Positions 27,044 to 35,515 of a DNA stretch of 64,000 nt are shown piece after piece. This DNA is from Acidaminococcus intestini DSM 21505. Its GTDB lineage: Bacteria > Bacillota > Negativicutes > Acidaminococcales > Acidaminococcaceae. Position 1 is the first letter of the stretch. Each line of letters opens with the position of its first letter. The notes below the pieces were generated by a model. That model made no database searches. It saw nothing but the letters and a program-made list of their open reading frames with translations, and was not told the origin of the DNA. Position numbers and translations under genes: made by a program. The stretch is taken from NCBI RefSeq assembly GCF_000425045.1, contig NZ_AULA01000005.1, positions 1-64,000 of the forward strand. The letters run 5' to 3'.

Positions 27044-27991
27044 ATGAATGTATTTCTCAAAGCAGATCTGAAAAAACTTGGTTTTTGTGCCGCCCTTTTT
27101 GCCGTGCTCTATGTGCTTTTGGAGATGGAAATCATCGGGGCATTCTGGGAACTGAACCTCGTCCTTATCATCATCAACATCATCCTGGCGACGAGCCTTA
27201 ATATGATTAACGGCTATACGGGGCAGTTTTCCATTGGACACGCTGGATTTTTTGCGGTAGGCGCCTATATGGGAGCCATCATGACAGTCAAACTGGGTTA
27301 TGATATGCCCGTTGCCCTTATCGCAGGCACCCTTTCCGCAGGCCTGTTGGGTTTTCTTGTCGGGCTGCCGACCTTGCGTCTTAATGGGGACTATTTGGCT
27401 ATTGCGACCTTGGGTCTTGGTGAAATCATCCGCATCTGCATTCTCAACATCGAGTATGTAGGCGGCGCGTCGGGCCTTATGGGGATTCCCCGCCTGACGA
27501 CCTTTCCCCTGGCCTTTTGGATCATGATTGCAATCCTCTTTTTCATCAAAAACTTCAAGAATTCCGCCTATGGCAGGGCCTGTCTTGCCATTCGTGAAAA
27601 TGAGATTGCCGCTGATACGATGGGCATCGATACAACCTGCTACAAGGTTATGGCCTTTACGCTCGGTGCGTCTTTTGCCGGAACAGCAGGCGTGCTCTTT
27701 TCCCACTATTTCTTCATTGCCCATCCAGCGTCCTTTACTTTTATGAGAAGCTTTGACATCCTGACCATGGTGGTCCTGGGCGGCCTTGGATCCATGACGG
27801 GGTCAATTACGGGTGCCATTGTCCTGACCTTTATCTCGGCTGCCCTTTCCGATTTTCCGGAATGGCGTATGCTCATCTACTCCATCGCTATGATTGTCCT
27901 CATGCTCTATCGGCCCCAAGGCCTGTTTGGTGACAAGGAACTGTCCCTTGCGATGATCAAGCGCTTCAAGAAGGGAGGAAATAAATCATGA
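27044..27991 (+). CDS. livM: Branched-chain amino-acid ABC transporter permease
   Basis: Second permease, 315 aa. It contains NMINGYTGQFSIGHAGFFAV (about residues 53-72), GDYLAIATLGLGEIIRI and VVLGGLGSMTGSITGAIVL, all typical of LivM. It pairs with LivH to form the channel. AAGGAGGTGGCACG precedes the start, and the stop overlaps the livG ATG. Confidence 0.94.
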   Translation: MNVFLKADLKKLGFCAALFAVLYVLLEMEIIGAFWELNLVLIIINIILATSLNMINGYTGQFSIGHAGFFAVGAYMGAIMTVKLGYDMPVALIAGTLSAGLLGFLVGLPTLRLNGDYLAIATLGLGEIIRICILNIEYVGGASGLMGIPRLTTFPLAFWIMIAILFFIKNFKNSAYGRACLAIRENEIAADTMGIDTTCYKVMAFTLGASFAGTAGVLFSHYFFIAHPASFTFMRSFDILTMVVLGGLGSMTGSITGAIVLTFISAALSDFPEWRMLIYSIAMIVLMLYRPQGLFGDKELSLAMIKRFKKGGNKS

Positions 27992-28773
27992 CGGCAGAAG
28001 ATAAAAAACGCCTCCTCGATCTTGATAATGTCTCCATCGTTTTTGGCGGACTGCGTGCCGTTTCGAACCTTTCCATGCATATCGATGAACACGAACTCAT
28101 CGGTCTCATCGGACCAAACGGGGCCGGCAAGACAACGGCCTTTAACCTTATTACAGGGGTCTACGTCCCGACAGAAGGGGATATCACCTTTAATGGGGTC
28201 CGCATCAATGGCAAGAAATCCTATCAGGTCACGCAGCTGGGGATGGCCCGGACTTTCCAGAACATCCGCCTTTTTTCGGAGCTGCCCGTCATTGATAATG
28301 TGAAGATTGCCTATCATATGCATATCGGGTACAATCTTCCTGAGGCTATCTTCCGGACCCGTAAATATGTCCAGGAAGAGAATGAGGTCACGAAAAAGGC
28401 CATGGAGCTCCTTACAATCTTCCATTTGGAAGACCATGCCTATGACCTAGCAAAAAACCTTCCCTATGGGGCCCAGCGCCGCCTTGAAATTGCAAGGGCG
28501 CTTGCGACGGAACCTAAGTTGCTGCTTCTTGATGAACCGGCGGCGGGCATGAATCCGCAGGAAACGAAGGAACTCATGGAAATGATCCGCTGGCTCCGCG
28601 ACCATTTCCACTTGGCTATCCTGCTGATTGAGCATGATATGGGCCTTGTCATGGGAGTTTGCCAGCGCATCTATGTCCTGGAGTATGGACTTTGCATTGC
28701 GAGTGGAACGCCGGATGAAATCCGCCGTAACAAACGGGTCATTGAAGCTTATTTGGGCGAGGAGGTGTCATAA
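27988..28773 (+). CDS. livG: Branched-chain amino-acid ABC transporter ATPase
   Basis: A 261-aa ATPase. Walker A is GPNGAGKTTAFNL (about residues 42-54), the signature region is NLPYGAQRRLEIARALAT and Walker B is LLLLDEPAAGMNPQE. The AGMNPQE variant is the LivG hallmark. Its last base is shared with the livF ATG region (TAATG). Confidence 0.95.
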   Translation: MTAEDKKRLLDLDNVSIVFGGLRAVSNLSMHIDEHELIGLIGPNGAGKTTAFNLITGVYVPTEGDITFNGVRINGKKSYQVTQLGMARTFQNIRLFSELPVIDNVKIAYHMHIGYNLPEAIFRTRKYVQEENEVTKKAMELLTIFHLEDHAYDLAKNLPYGAQRRLEIARALATEPKLLLLDEPAAGMNPQETKELMEMIRWLRDHFHLAILLIEHDMGLVMGVCQRIYVLEYGLCIASGTPDEIRRNKRVIEAYLGEEVS

Positions 28774-29477
28774 TGCTGGAAGTCAAGGATCTGGAAGTTT
28801 ATTATGGTGCCATCCATGCCGTCAAGGGCATCAGTCTGCGTGTCGAAGATGGGCAGATTGTGACCCTCATTGGGTCAAACGGTGCTGGCAAGTCGACGAC
28901 GCTCCATACGATTTCGGGCCTCATCAAACCCCGTTCAGGCAACATCCTTTTTGATGGGACGGATATTACGGGGACGCCGGCCCATAAGATTGTCGCCTCC
29001 GGTCTCGTCCAGGTGCCGGAAGGGCGCCACGTCTTTGCCAATATGTCCGTTATGGAAAACCTCGATATGGGGGCGTATCTCCGCAAGGACAAGGACGGCA
29101 TTGAAAAAGATAAGAAGAAGGTCTTTGAGCTCTTCCCCCGCCTTTTTGAACGAAAGAACCAGCTTTCAGGGACCCTGTCCGGTGGGGAGCAGCAGATGCT
29201 TGCCATGGGACGGGCTTTGATGGAACGGCCCCGTGTCCTCTTGCTGGATGAACCGTCCATGGGCCTTGCCCCGCTTCTTGTCAAGGAAATCTTTTCCATC
29301 ATCAAGACCATCAACGAGGAAGGCACGACGGTCCTCCTCGTCGAACAAAATGCCAATATGGCCCTGTCCATTGCTGACTACGCCTACGTCCTTGAAACGG
29401 GACGCATCACCCTCAGTGGGCCGGCGGCTGATCTTTCTGCCAGTGAGGCCGTCCGCAAGGCCTACCTGGGCGGCTAA
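28773..29477 (+). CDS. livF: Branched-chain amino-acid ABC transporter ATPase
   Basis: A 234-aa ATPase. Walker A is GSNGAGKSTTLH, the signature is LSGGEQQMLAMGRAL and Walker B is VLLLDEPSMGLAP. The GLAP ending and the YGAIHAVKGISL start are typical of LivF. It completes the importer with LivK, H, M and G. Confidence 0.95.
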   Translation: MLEVKDLEVYYGAIHAVKGISLRVEDGQIVTLIGSNGAGKSTTLHTISGLIKPRSGNILFDGTDITGTPAHKIVASGLVQVPEGRHVFANMSVMENLDMGAYLRKDKDGIEKDKKKVFELFPRLFERKNQLSGTLSGGEQQMLAMGRALMERPRVLLLDEPSMGLAPLLVKEIFSIIKTINEEGTTVLLVEQNANMALSIADYAYVLETGRITLSGPAADLSASEAVRKAYLGG

Positions 29478-29489
29478 GGAGGAAATAAC

Positions 29490-30158
29490 ATGCGCATAAA
29501 AGAAATCATGACACCGACAGTGATCTCCATCCGCAGTGACCAAAGTCTTCTGGAAGTGCGGGAACTGATGCTGAGCAATAACCTGCGCCGCATCCCGGTT
29601 ACCGATAAGGAAGGACTCCTTATGGGTATCGTTACGGACGGGGATGTTTCCCGGGCTACGCCGAGCGATGCAAGTGTGCTGGACCGTTATGAGGCCAATT
29701 ACCTGTTGGGAAAACTTAAGGTCAGCGATATCATGACCAAATCCGTCTGGACAGTCCGGGAATCGGACAGCGTCGAAACCGCCGCCTACCTGCTGTACAC
29801 CCATAAAGTTGGGGCCCTGCCTGTTGTAGACGGGACGAACCATATTACGGGTATCATTTCCGATACGGATATCTTTAAGGCTTTTGTAGATATCATGGGA
29901 TATAATCAAACATCAACGAAGGTTGTTATCGATACGAAGGATAAAGTGGGTGTCATTGCCGAACTATCCCAGATCTTTACGGAAAGGGGGGTAAACATCA
30001 TCTCAATCCTCTCCCGGACGCTTGCTGGCGATGAACGGGAAGTCACAATCCGCGCTGATCTCACGCAGGCCATGGATATTGTGGAACGGATCCGCGATGC
30101 CGGCTATGATATCAAGGAAGTTTCGACCTTGAGAGTGGAGGCAGGCCATGAAGGATGA
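29490..30158 (+). CDS. Two-CBS plus ACT domain protein (AcuB-like)
   Basis: A 222-aa soluble protein. Two CBS domains are seen: MRIKEIMTPTVISIRSDQSL to about residue 60, then VSDIMTKSVWTVRESDSVE to about 130. An ACT domain follows (VIDTKDKVGVIAELSQIFTE, about 145-215). CBS pairs bind adenine nucleotides and ACT domains bind amino acids, so it probably senses energy state and a branched-chain or other amino acid. It lies 12 nt after livF with its own TAAGGAGG site, in the same transcript. The partner it controls is not visible from sequence. Confidence 0.85.
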   Translation: MRIKEIMTPTVISIRSDQSLLEVRELMLSNNLRRIPVTDKEGLLMGIVTDGDVSRATPSDASVLDRYEANYLLGKLKVSDIMTKSVWTVRESDSVETAAYLLYTHKVGALPVVDGTNHITGIISDTDIFKAFVDIMGYNQTSTKVVIDTKDKVGVIAELSQIFTERGVNIISILSRTLAGDEREVTIRADLTQAMDIVERIRDAGYDIKEVSTLRVEAGHEG

Positions 30159-30351
30159 TGTTGCGCTCCACACAGGAGATGTCGTACGAATGAAAAAGGC
30201 GCATCCCTGTGGCTCTTATGAATGGGAGATTACCCGTACGGGCATGGATATAGGCATCAAATGCCGGGGCTGTGGCCATTTTGTGATGCTGCCACGAGCC
30301 AAATTTATGAAAAGCGTCCGTGATATCCTGGTTCATCAGGAAGAATCATGA
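30148..30351 (+). CDS. DUF951 family protein
   Basis: A 67-aa protein of the small DUF951 family found widely in Firmicutes. It has LHTGDVVRMKKAHPCGSYEW, then DIGIKCRGCGHFVMLPRAKF, with the conserved HPCGS and CxxC elements that suggest metal binding. Its role is not known to me. It overlaps the end of the CBS-ACT gene by 11 nt and is followed by the operon terminator. Confidence 0.87.
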   Translation: MKDDVALHTGDVVRMKKAHPCGSYEWEITRTGMDIGIKCRGCGHFVMLPRAKFMKSVRDILVHQEES

Positions 30352-30365
30352 TAGGTAGCAAACAA

Positions 30366-30393
30366 GCCCCCGCCGCACGGTTGGGGGTTTTTG
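30366..30393 (+). terminator. Terminator of the liv operon
   Basis: CCCCCGCC pairs with GGTTGGGGG around a short loop and is followed by TTTTTG. Confidence 0.8.
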
Positions 30394-30749
30394 TGTGTTC
30401 AAAGGGCAGGAAATAAAGGCTGTGAAAAAATGAAAGATCCATTTCTTTGCCGTCTTTTTTCTTTATGTATTGAGCTGACCCATAAATACGAAATGTGTCT
30501 AAGACAACATAGCTGTTGTGCAGAAAGCAAGAGGGAGAATAGGAATGCGAATCATTCCAAGCGCCATCGTTATCTTTTAAAAGACCAGCCCCTTGCAGCA
30601 GCCAAATAAAAGCCAAGAGTCTTAACCCAAACCTGCGCTTACGTTGCAGGATAAGCAATGAGCCCCTTGCGTTAGCTAAGGCAAGGGGCTCATATTCTGC
30701 CTCAAATCGGTCTAGTTGTTGGGCTGATTTGAGGCAGCTCCGTTGACGC
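30394..30749. other. Non-coding stretch with two hairpins
   Basis: No convincing gene is seen. Two inverted repeats lie near the end of the convergent yfcC remnant: AGCCCCTTGC with GCAAGGGGCT (30661-30690) and CTGCCTCAAATC with GATTTGAGGCAG (30697-30737). The second is just beyond the yfcC stop and may act in termination, but neither has a clear T run. Confidence 0.6.
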
Positions 30750-32161
30750 TCAGTAGCCAATGACAAACCCAATGGCCACCATGATGGCCTGGACCCCGAC
30801 GAGCATGATGAACAGCGGGGTAAAGAACTTCCACCATTTCATCATGGAAACGCCGGCAATGCCGCAGGCGATGGGAAGCGTGGTTGTAGGCCACATGATG
30901 TTGGAAAGGCCGTCACCAAACTGGAAACAGAGGACGGCAAGCTGGCGGCTCATACCGAGCAGGTCTGCCAAGGGGGCCATGATTGGCATGGAAACAACGG
31001 CCTGGCCGGATCCGGAGGGGATGAGGAAATTGAGGAGGGTCTGGACAATCAGCATGGCTTCCGCAGCGGCAAGCTGAGGCAGCGCGGACAGGGGCATGAA
31101 CATGCCGTAGACGAAGGTGTCCATATATGGCCTGTCTGCATGACAATGAGGATGCCACGGGCAAAGCCGATCATCATGCAGGCTGCTGAAATGTCCCGGA
31201 AGCTTTTTTCAAGGCTGCGGGCAATCTGGTTCGGATTCCAACCGACAAGGATGGCGGAAATGAGTCCCATGATCATAAAGAGGGCGGATAGTTCCGTAAA
31301 GTACCAGCCGTAATATTTGCAGCCATAGACCAAGGCAATGACCCCAGCGAAAAAGACCAGGAGGATGAGGATATGACGGAAGGTGAAGGGATGCTTTTGC
31401 AGTTCTTCTTCCGTGATGGCAAATTCATTCTTGGTCCCGTAGACAAGGCTTTTTTGGGGATTCCTAGCTACCTTGAGCGCGTAGCGGATGGTATAAAGGG
31501 AAGCCACGGCAATCATGGCAAGGTGGGAGAGAATCCGAAAGCCCGAGCCGCTCATGATGGGAAGCTCCGCAATGGCTTGGGCCGTTCCTACGGTGAAGGG
31601 GTTCATAAAGGCACCTGCATAGCCGATGGCTGTGGCACAGGAAACGATGGCAAGGCCAACGATGGCGTCATATCCCATGGCAATGGTGATGCCTACAAAA
31701 ATTGGGATAAAGGGCAAGGCTTCTTCGGAAATTCCAACTGTCGAGGAGGCAAAGCTGATGACTGTCATGAAAAGGGGAATGATGAGGACCCGCATCCTGC
31801 CGCGGACCACGCGCAGGAGCTTGGCAACCAGCCCGTCAAAAGCACCGGAGCCAATGATGAGGCCAATGAAGCCGTAGGCAATGAAGAGAAAGAGAATGAC
31901 CGGCGCCGCGTCCTTCATGCCAAGGTAAATACACTTGAACATTTCAAAAAAACCGACCGGATGGGCTTTGACAAGGTGATAGGTACCGGCCTGGACAATC
32001 TTTTGGCCCGCACTGTTGGTGACGCGGTTAAAGTCGCCAGCCGGCAGGATCCAGGTCATGATGGCTGCAAAGACAATAATGCCAAACAGCAGGACAAAAA
32101 CATGGGGCAGGGCCCACCGGGAATTTTTCTGATCGGGGGTTTTTTCCGTTTCTTCAGACAT
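30750..32161 (-). pseudogene. YfcC-family transporter, frameshifted
   Basis: A transporter of the YfcC family (IT-type permeases for amino acids or dicarboxylates), restored length about 470 aa. The N-terminal part has WALPHVFVLLFGIIVFAAIM, WILPAGDF and STVGISEEALPFIP. The frame breaks after RGILIVMQTGHI, and the next frame resumes MDTFVYGMFMPLSALPQL and FLIPSGSGQAVVSMPIMAPL. The junction is in CCATATATGG (31121-31130); one extra base in ATAT would restore it. As written, the last three membrane segments are lost. It is 3 nt downstream of an M20 amidohydrolase, so the two form an uptake-and-hydrolysis pair. Confidence 0.83.
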
Positions 32162-32164
32162 CGG

Positions 32165-33355
32165 TCATCCTTCCTTTCCTGTAACGGATTGCTCAAATTC
32201 TTTTTGCACGGCCACACGGTATCCGGCGTCGTTAAACACGGTCAGGACCATTTCCGCGATGACGGCAGCCCCTTTGGCCATTTGATCTAAGGCGTGGGGG
32301 GTTATAGTGGCATCACGCAGGGCTGTCGAGTGGCCGGGACAGGCCTTGTCCGAAATCGAGATATAGGCATGGAGCGTCGGACAGCGGTAGCTTACATTGC
32401 CGGCATCTGTCGAGCCGCCCGGTGGCAGGGGGTCCCCAACAGGTTCCCCATAGGAGGTGAAGAGTTCCTTAATCTTTTCTTCTAAAAGAGGAACCCGCAC
32501 CATGTCGTCAAAGTCAGGCCCTGCGAGGGTAAATTCCACACTGCAGTCAAGGGCAAGGGCGGCTCCTTTGGCACAGTTTTTGACGATCTGGTCCAAGCGT
32601 TCAATTTCCCGTTTGACAGGATAGCGGAATTCAAAGCGGAGGGCGGCCCGATCAGGCACGACATTGGGGGCCTTGCCGCCTTCAGTGATGATGCCGCTGG
32701 CAATGGTAAAGGGATGGAAGGAATCCCGTCGGGCGTCTACCAGATCGAGAAATTTGCGCAGGGCAGTCAGCGCGTTGTGTCCATCCCAAGGATCGCCAGC
32801 CGCATGGGCCGTTTTCCCCGTAAAGGTGATTTCGTAGGCACGCAGGGCATTGGCCTGCGTATTGGTGCGGCTTATGCCGCCTGACGTGCTGTGCATCATG
32901 ATGGCAAGGGCATCCCCGTCAAAGACTCCTTCTTTGGCAAAGATGAGTTTGGCGCCAACGGTTTCCTCCGCCGGTGTCCCAATGACTTCGAGCGTCCCGT
33001 GAAATGCGTCTTCTGGAAGCTCACTAAGAACAATGCCTGCAAGAACCGACAGGGGACCATGCAGGTTATGCCCGCAGCCGTGACCAATGCCTGGCAGGGC
33101 ATCGTATTCGACCATGATGGAACATTTTGGACCTTCCCCTCGTTTCAGTGTGGCGCGAAAGGCCGTATCATAGCCGAGCTCTTTTTCCATAAAGGGGTAT
33201 TCAATGGTAAAGCCATAGGGGGCAAGGGCATCAACAATGGCACGGCTGGAAGCGGTTTCTTCCATGGAAATCTCCGGATGGTCATAAAAGGCGCGGACCA
33301 AGGTTTCGGCTTCTTTGCGGTGTTTGGCGACTTGTTCTATGATGATTTTGTTCAT
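32165..33355 (-). CDS. M20 family amidohydrolase/carboxypeptidase
   Basis: A 396-aa metallohydrolase of the M20D/AbgB-like group, which cleaves N-acyl amino acids or aminobenzoyl-glutamate-like amides. Metal-binding elements are GIGHGCGHNLHGPL (about residues 92-105), TPAEETVGAK with the catalytic EE (about 127-136) and MHSTSGG. The insert GKTAHAAGDPWDGHNAL is the dimerisation domain. The start has AAAGGAAAG upstream. It is first in a unit with the frameshifted YfcC-type transporter. Confidence 0.88.
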   Translation of the reverse strand: MNKIIIEQVAKHRKEAETLVRAFYDHPEISMEETASSRAIVDALAPYGFTIEYPFMEKELGYDTAFRATLKRGEGPKCSIMVEYDALPGIGHGCGHNLHGPLSVLAGIVLSELPEDAFHGTLEVIGTPAEETVGAKLIFAKEGVFDGDALAIMMHSTSGGISRTNTQANALRAYEITFTGKTAHAAGDPWDGHNALTALRKFLDLVDARRDSFHPFTIASGIITEGGKAPNVVPDRAALRFEFRYPVKREIERLDQIVKNCAKGAALALDCSVEFTLAGPDFDDMVRVPLLEEKIKELFTSYGEPVGDPLPPGGSTDAGNVSYRCPTLHAYISISDKACPGHSTALRDATITPHALDQMAKGAAVIAEMVLTVFNDAGYRVAVQKEFEQSVTGKEG

Positions 33356-33749
33356 GATAGACTTCCTTTCCTTTTAATGGCTTCAAGACCTTGTCCTGAT
33401 GCTCAGTTTTTGATACGTCCCATGATAGCACAAAGTACCTTACTAAAGTAAAAATTTCCTAAAAAAGGGTAATTCTGACAATACCTTTCTTGAAAATCGT
33501 ATCAATTGGTACAAGAAAAGCCTTTCTCTTTTAGTGGCCGATTTTTCTAAAAAAGAAAAAAATAGAAGAAAAGGGAAAAAGCTTTGTCCTTTTTATGCGG
33601 ACATTAAGGAAGGATTTTCTGCAATCCCCTTTATTTGAAGGTTTTTGAAGGATGCCGGGAGGCTCTTTTTGGGAAAAGTGGACAGTTTTGGCAAAAAGAG
33701 AAGAAAAAGAAAGAAAAATAACGATATTATTACAAATGATACGATATTA
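33356..33749. other. Long AT-rich intergenic region between amidohydrolase and pepV
   Basis: No gene is seen. The inverted repeat TTACT-AA-AGTAA (33440-33451) sits in the probable promoter region of the minus-strand amidohydrolase and may be an operator. The rest is purine-rich, with repeated GAAAAAG-type runs. Confidence 0.5.
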
Positions 33750-33778
33750 TTGACATAATTCTGAAAACTGGATACAAT
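33721..33778 (+). promoter_or_regulatory. pepV promoter with upstream direct repeats
   Basis: TTGACA (33750-33755) and TACAAT (33773-33778) are 17 nt apart, a near-consensus promoter. Two copies of ACGATATTATT start 20 nt apart (33721 and 33741), and the second runs into the -35 box, so it could be an activator or repressor site. Confidence 0.75.
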
Positions 33779-33925
33779 AGAGTCATGAAGTTTTAGAAAT
33801 CCCCTTTATGATGGGAATGAGCTTCCTTTTTTTGAAGCTTGCTGACGAATTGGGATGCAGCCTTCAGCCTGCTGTTTCTTTTCAGCCCTGTCATTTTGGA
33901 ATGGACATATAGAGGAGGAATCACG

Positions 33926-35302
33926 ATGGAACTCAAAGAATCCGTTGCTCGTCAAAAACAAGCGCTGCTCAAGACCCTGTCGGAAGCAATCAAGATCCGC
34001 AGCGTCCAGGAAGAAGCTAAACCGGGAATGCCTTTTGGTGAAGGCCCTGCCAAGTGCCTTGCTTATATGCTGAAAGTCTGCGAAGACATGGGCTTCCGTA
34101 CCAAGAACGTAGATAACTACATGGGTTGGGCCGAAATTGGCGAAGGTGATGAAATGGTGGCCATCCTTGGCCATTTGGACGTCGTTCCTGAAGGCAAAGG
34201 CTGGGATAAGGATCCCTACAGCGGTGAGGTTGATGACACGAATGTCTATGGACGCGGTGCCATGGATGATAAGGGGCCAGCCATTGCGGCGCTTTATGGC
34301 ATGAAAGCCATCGTTGATGCCGGCCTGCCCCTGAAACGCCGTATCCGTATCCTCTTTGGAACAAATGAGGAAACCGGTGCTGCCGATATGGATTATTATC
34401 TCGAAAAAGGCGGAGAGGTCCCAGTTTGCGGATTTACGCCCGATGCAGAATATCCTCTCATCAACGGGGAAAAAGGAATCGTCAATGCCGACTATACGAC
34501 GCACTTCACGCAGGATGGCGAGGTAAAGCTTGTCCGTATCCAAGGCGGTACGGCCTACAATATTGTTCCTGCCCTGTGTGAAGCGGAATTTGCTGCGCCC
34601 AGTGAAGAAGCTAAAGCGCTTGTCTCCCGCTTTAATGGGAAAGACGGAATGACCGTCGAACTCACAGAAGGCGGCTTCAAGGTTACGACCCACGGTAAGG
34701 AAGCACACGGTTCCCATCCGGAACTGGGTGAAAACGCGATTGGCAAGCTGCTCCTTGGCATCAAGGAGTTCCCTCTGTCCAAGGGCCTCCAAGAGGCGGT
34801 GACTTTCCTTGCTGACAAGATTGGGATGGATCCTTATGGTGAAAAGATTGGCATTGGTCTGGAAGATGAAGTGTCGGGCAAACTGTCCTTCAACATGGGT
34901 ATCCTGGAAGGAGATGCCGATCACCTGACCGTAAAGATCAACTATCGGTATCCTGTAACAAAGACTTATGAAGATTGTGCTCCCAAGCTGACCGAAACCT
35001 TTAAGAAGGCTGGTTTTGAACTGACCAGCGAAGAACACAAGGGTGCCCTCTACGTAGATGAAAAGACCCCTTATGTCCAAACCCTGCTCGATGTCTATCA
35101 TGAAATGACGGGTCTTACGGGCGGCGCCATGAGCATCGGCGGCGGCACCTATGCCAAGGCCATTCCTAATATCGTTGCCTTTGGACCCATTTTCCCGGGT
35201 GATACGGTTCGTGAACATCTCCCCAACGAATTCTGGGAAATTGAGATCCTCATGAAAAATGCCCAGATTTACGCCGAAGCTATGTATCGTTTGGCTAAAT
35301 AG
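33926..35302 (+). CDS. pepV: Dipeptidase PepV (M20)
   Basis: A 458-aa M20 dipeptidase that cleaves dipeptides, including beta-alanyl ones. Motifs: ILGHLDVVPEGKGWDKDPYS (metal ligand His and catalytic Asp, about residues 82-100), GRGAMDDKGP (about 112) and LFGTNEETGAADM with the catalytic EE (about 145). The C-terminal GGGTYAKAIPNIVAFGPIFP holds the last metal ligand region. AGAGGAGGAATCACG precedes the start. It has a strong promoter and its own terminator, so it is probably monocistronic and well expressed, as expected for a peptide-using fermenter. Confidence 0.93.
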   Translation: MELKESVARQKQALLKTLSEAIKIRSVQEEAKPGMPFGEGPAKCLAYMLKVCEDMGFRTKNVDNYMGWAEIGEGDEMVAILGHLDVVPEGKGWDKDPYSGEVDDTNVYGRGAMDDKGPAIAALYGMKAIVDAGLPLKRRIRILFGTNEETGAADMDYYLEKGGEVPVCGFTPDAEYPLINGEKGIVNADYTTHFTQDGEVKLVRIQGGTAYNIVPALCEAEFAAPSEEAKALVSRFNGKDGMTVELTEGGFKVTTHGKEAHGSHPELGENAIGKLLLGIKEFPLSKGLQEAVTFLADKIGMDPYGEKIGIGLEDEVSGKLSFNMGILEGDADHLTVKINYRYPVTKTYEDCAPKLTETFKKAGFELTSEEHKGALYVDEKTPYVQTLLDVYHEMTGLTGGAMSIGGGTYAKAIPNIVAFGPIFPGDTVREHLPNEFWEIEILMKNAQIYAEAMYRLAK

Positions 35303-35461
35303 GCTTGACCCTGCTTTCTTCATCCGGCACTTTGGCATTCCCTGTCTAATCGTACCCACATAGATCCCTTTCCTACGAACCTTGTCTTCAGACTGCAACT
35401 TTTTCTTACATCAAACCCCATTTGATTTTCGCTGGGGTACCGGATGATGTCTTATTCTTGC

Positions 35462-35497
35462 AAAAAAGCTGCGGAGCGTTTGCTCCGCAGCTTTTTT
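35462..35497. terminator. Bidirectional terminator between pepV and larC
   Basis: AAAAAAGCTGCGGAGC pairs perfectly with GCTCCGCAGCTTTTTT around GTTT. It ends both convergent transcripts. Confidence 0.92.
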
Positions 35498-35515
35498 GCT
35501 TTTTAGTACAAGCCG

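Noticed and set aside
30421-30609. Small genes in the gap after DUF951
   Set aside because: Open frames there have no ribosome site, no conserved motif and rare-looking composition.
33806-35398. A 530-codon open frame antisense to pepV
   Set aside because: It mirrors the pepV codons over their full length, has no ribosome site and no recognisable motif. Long antisense frames come from the codon bias of highly expressed genes.
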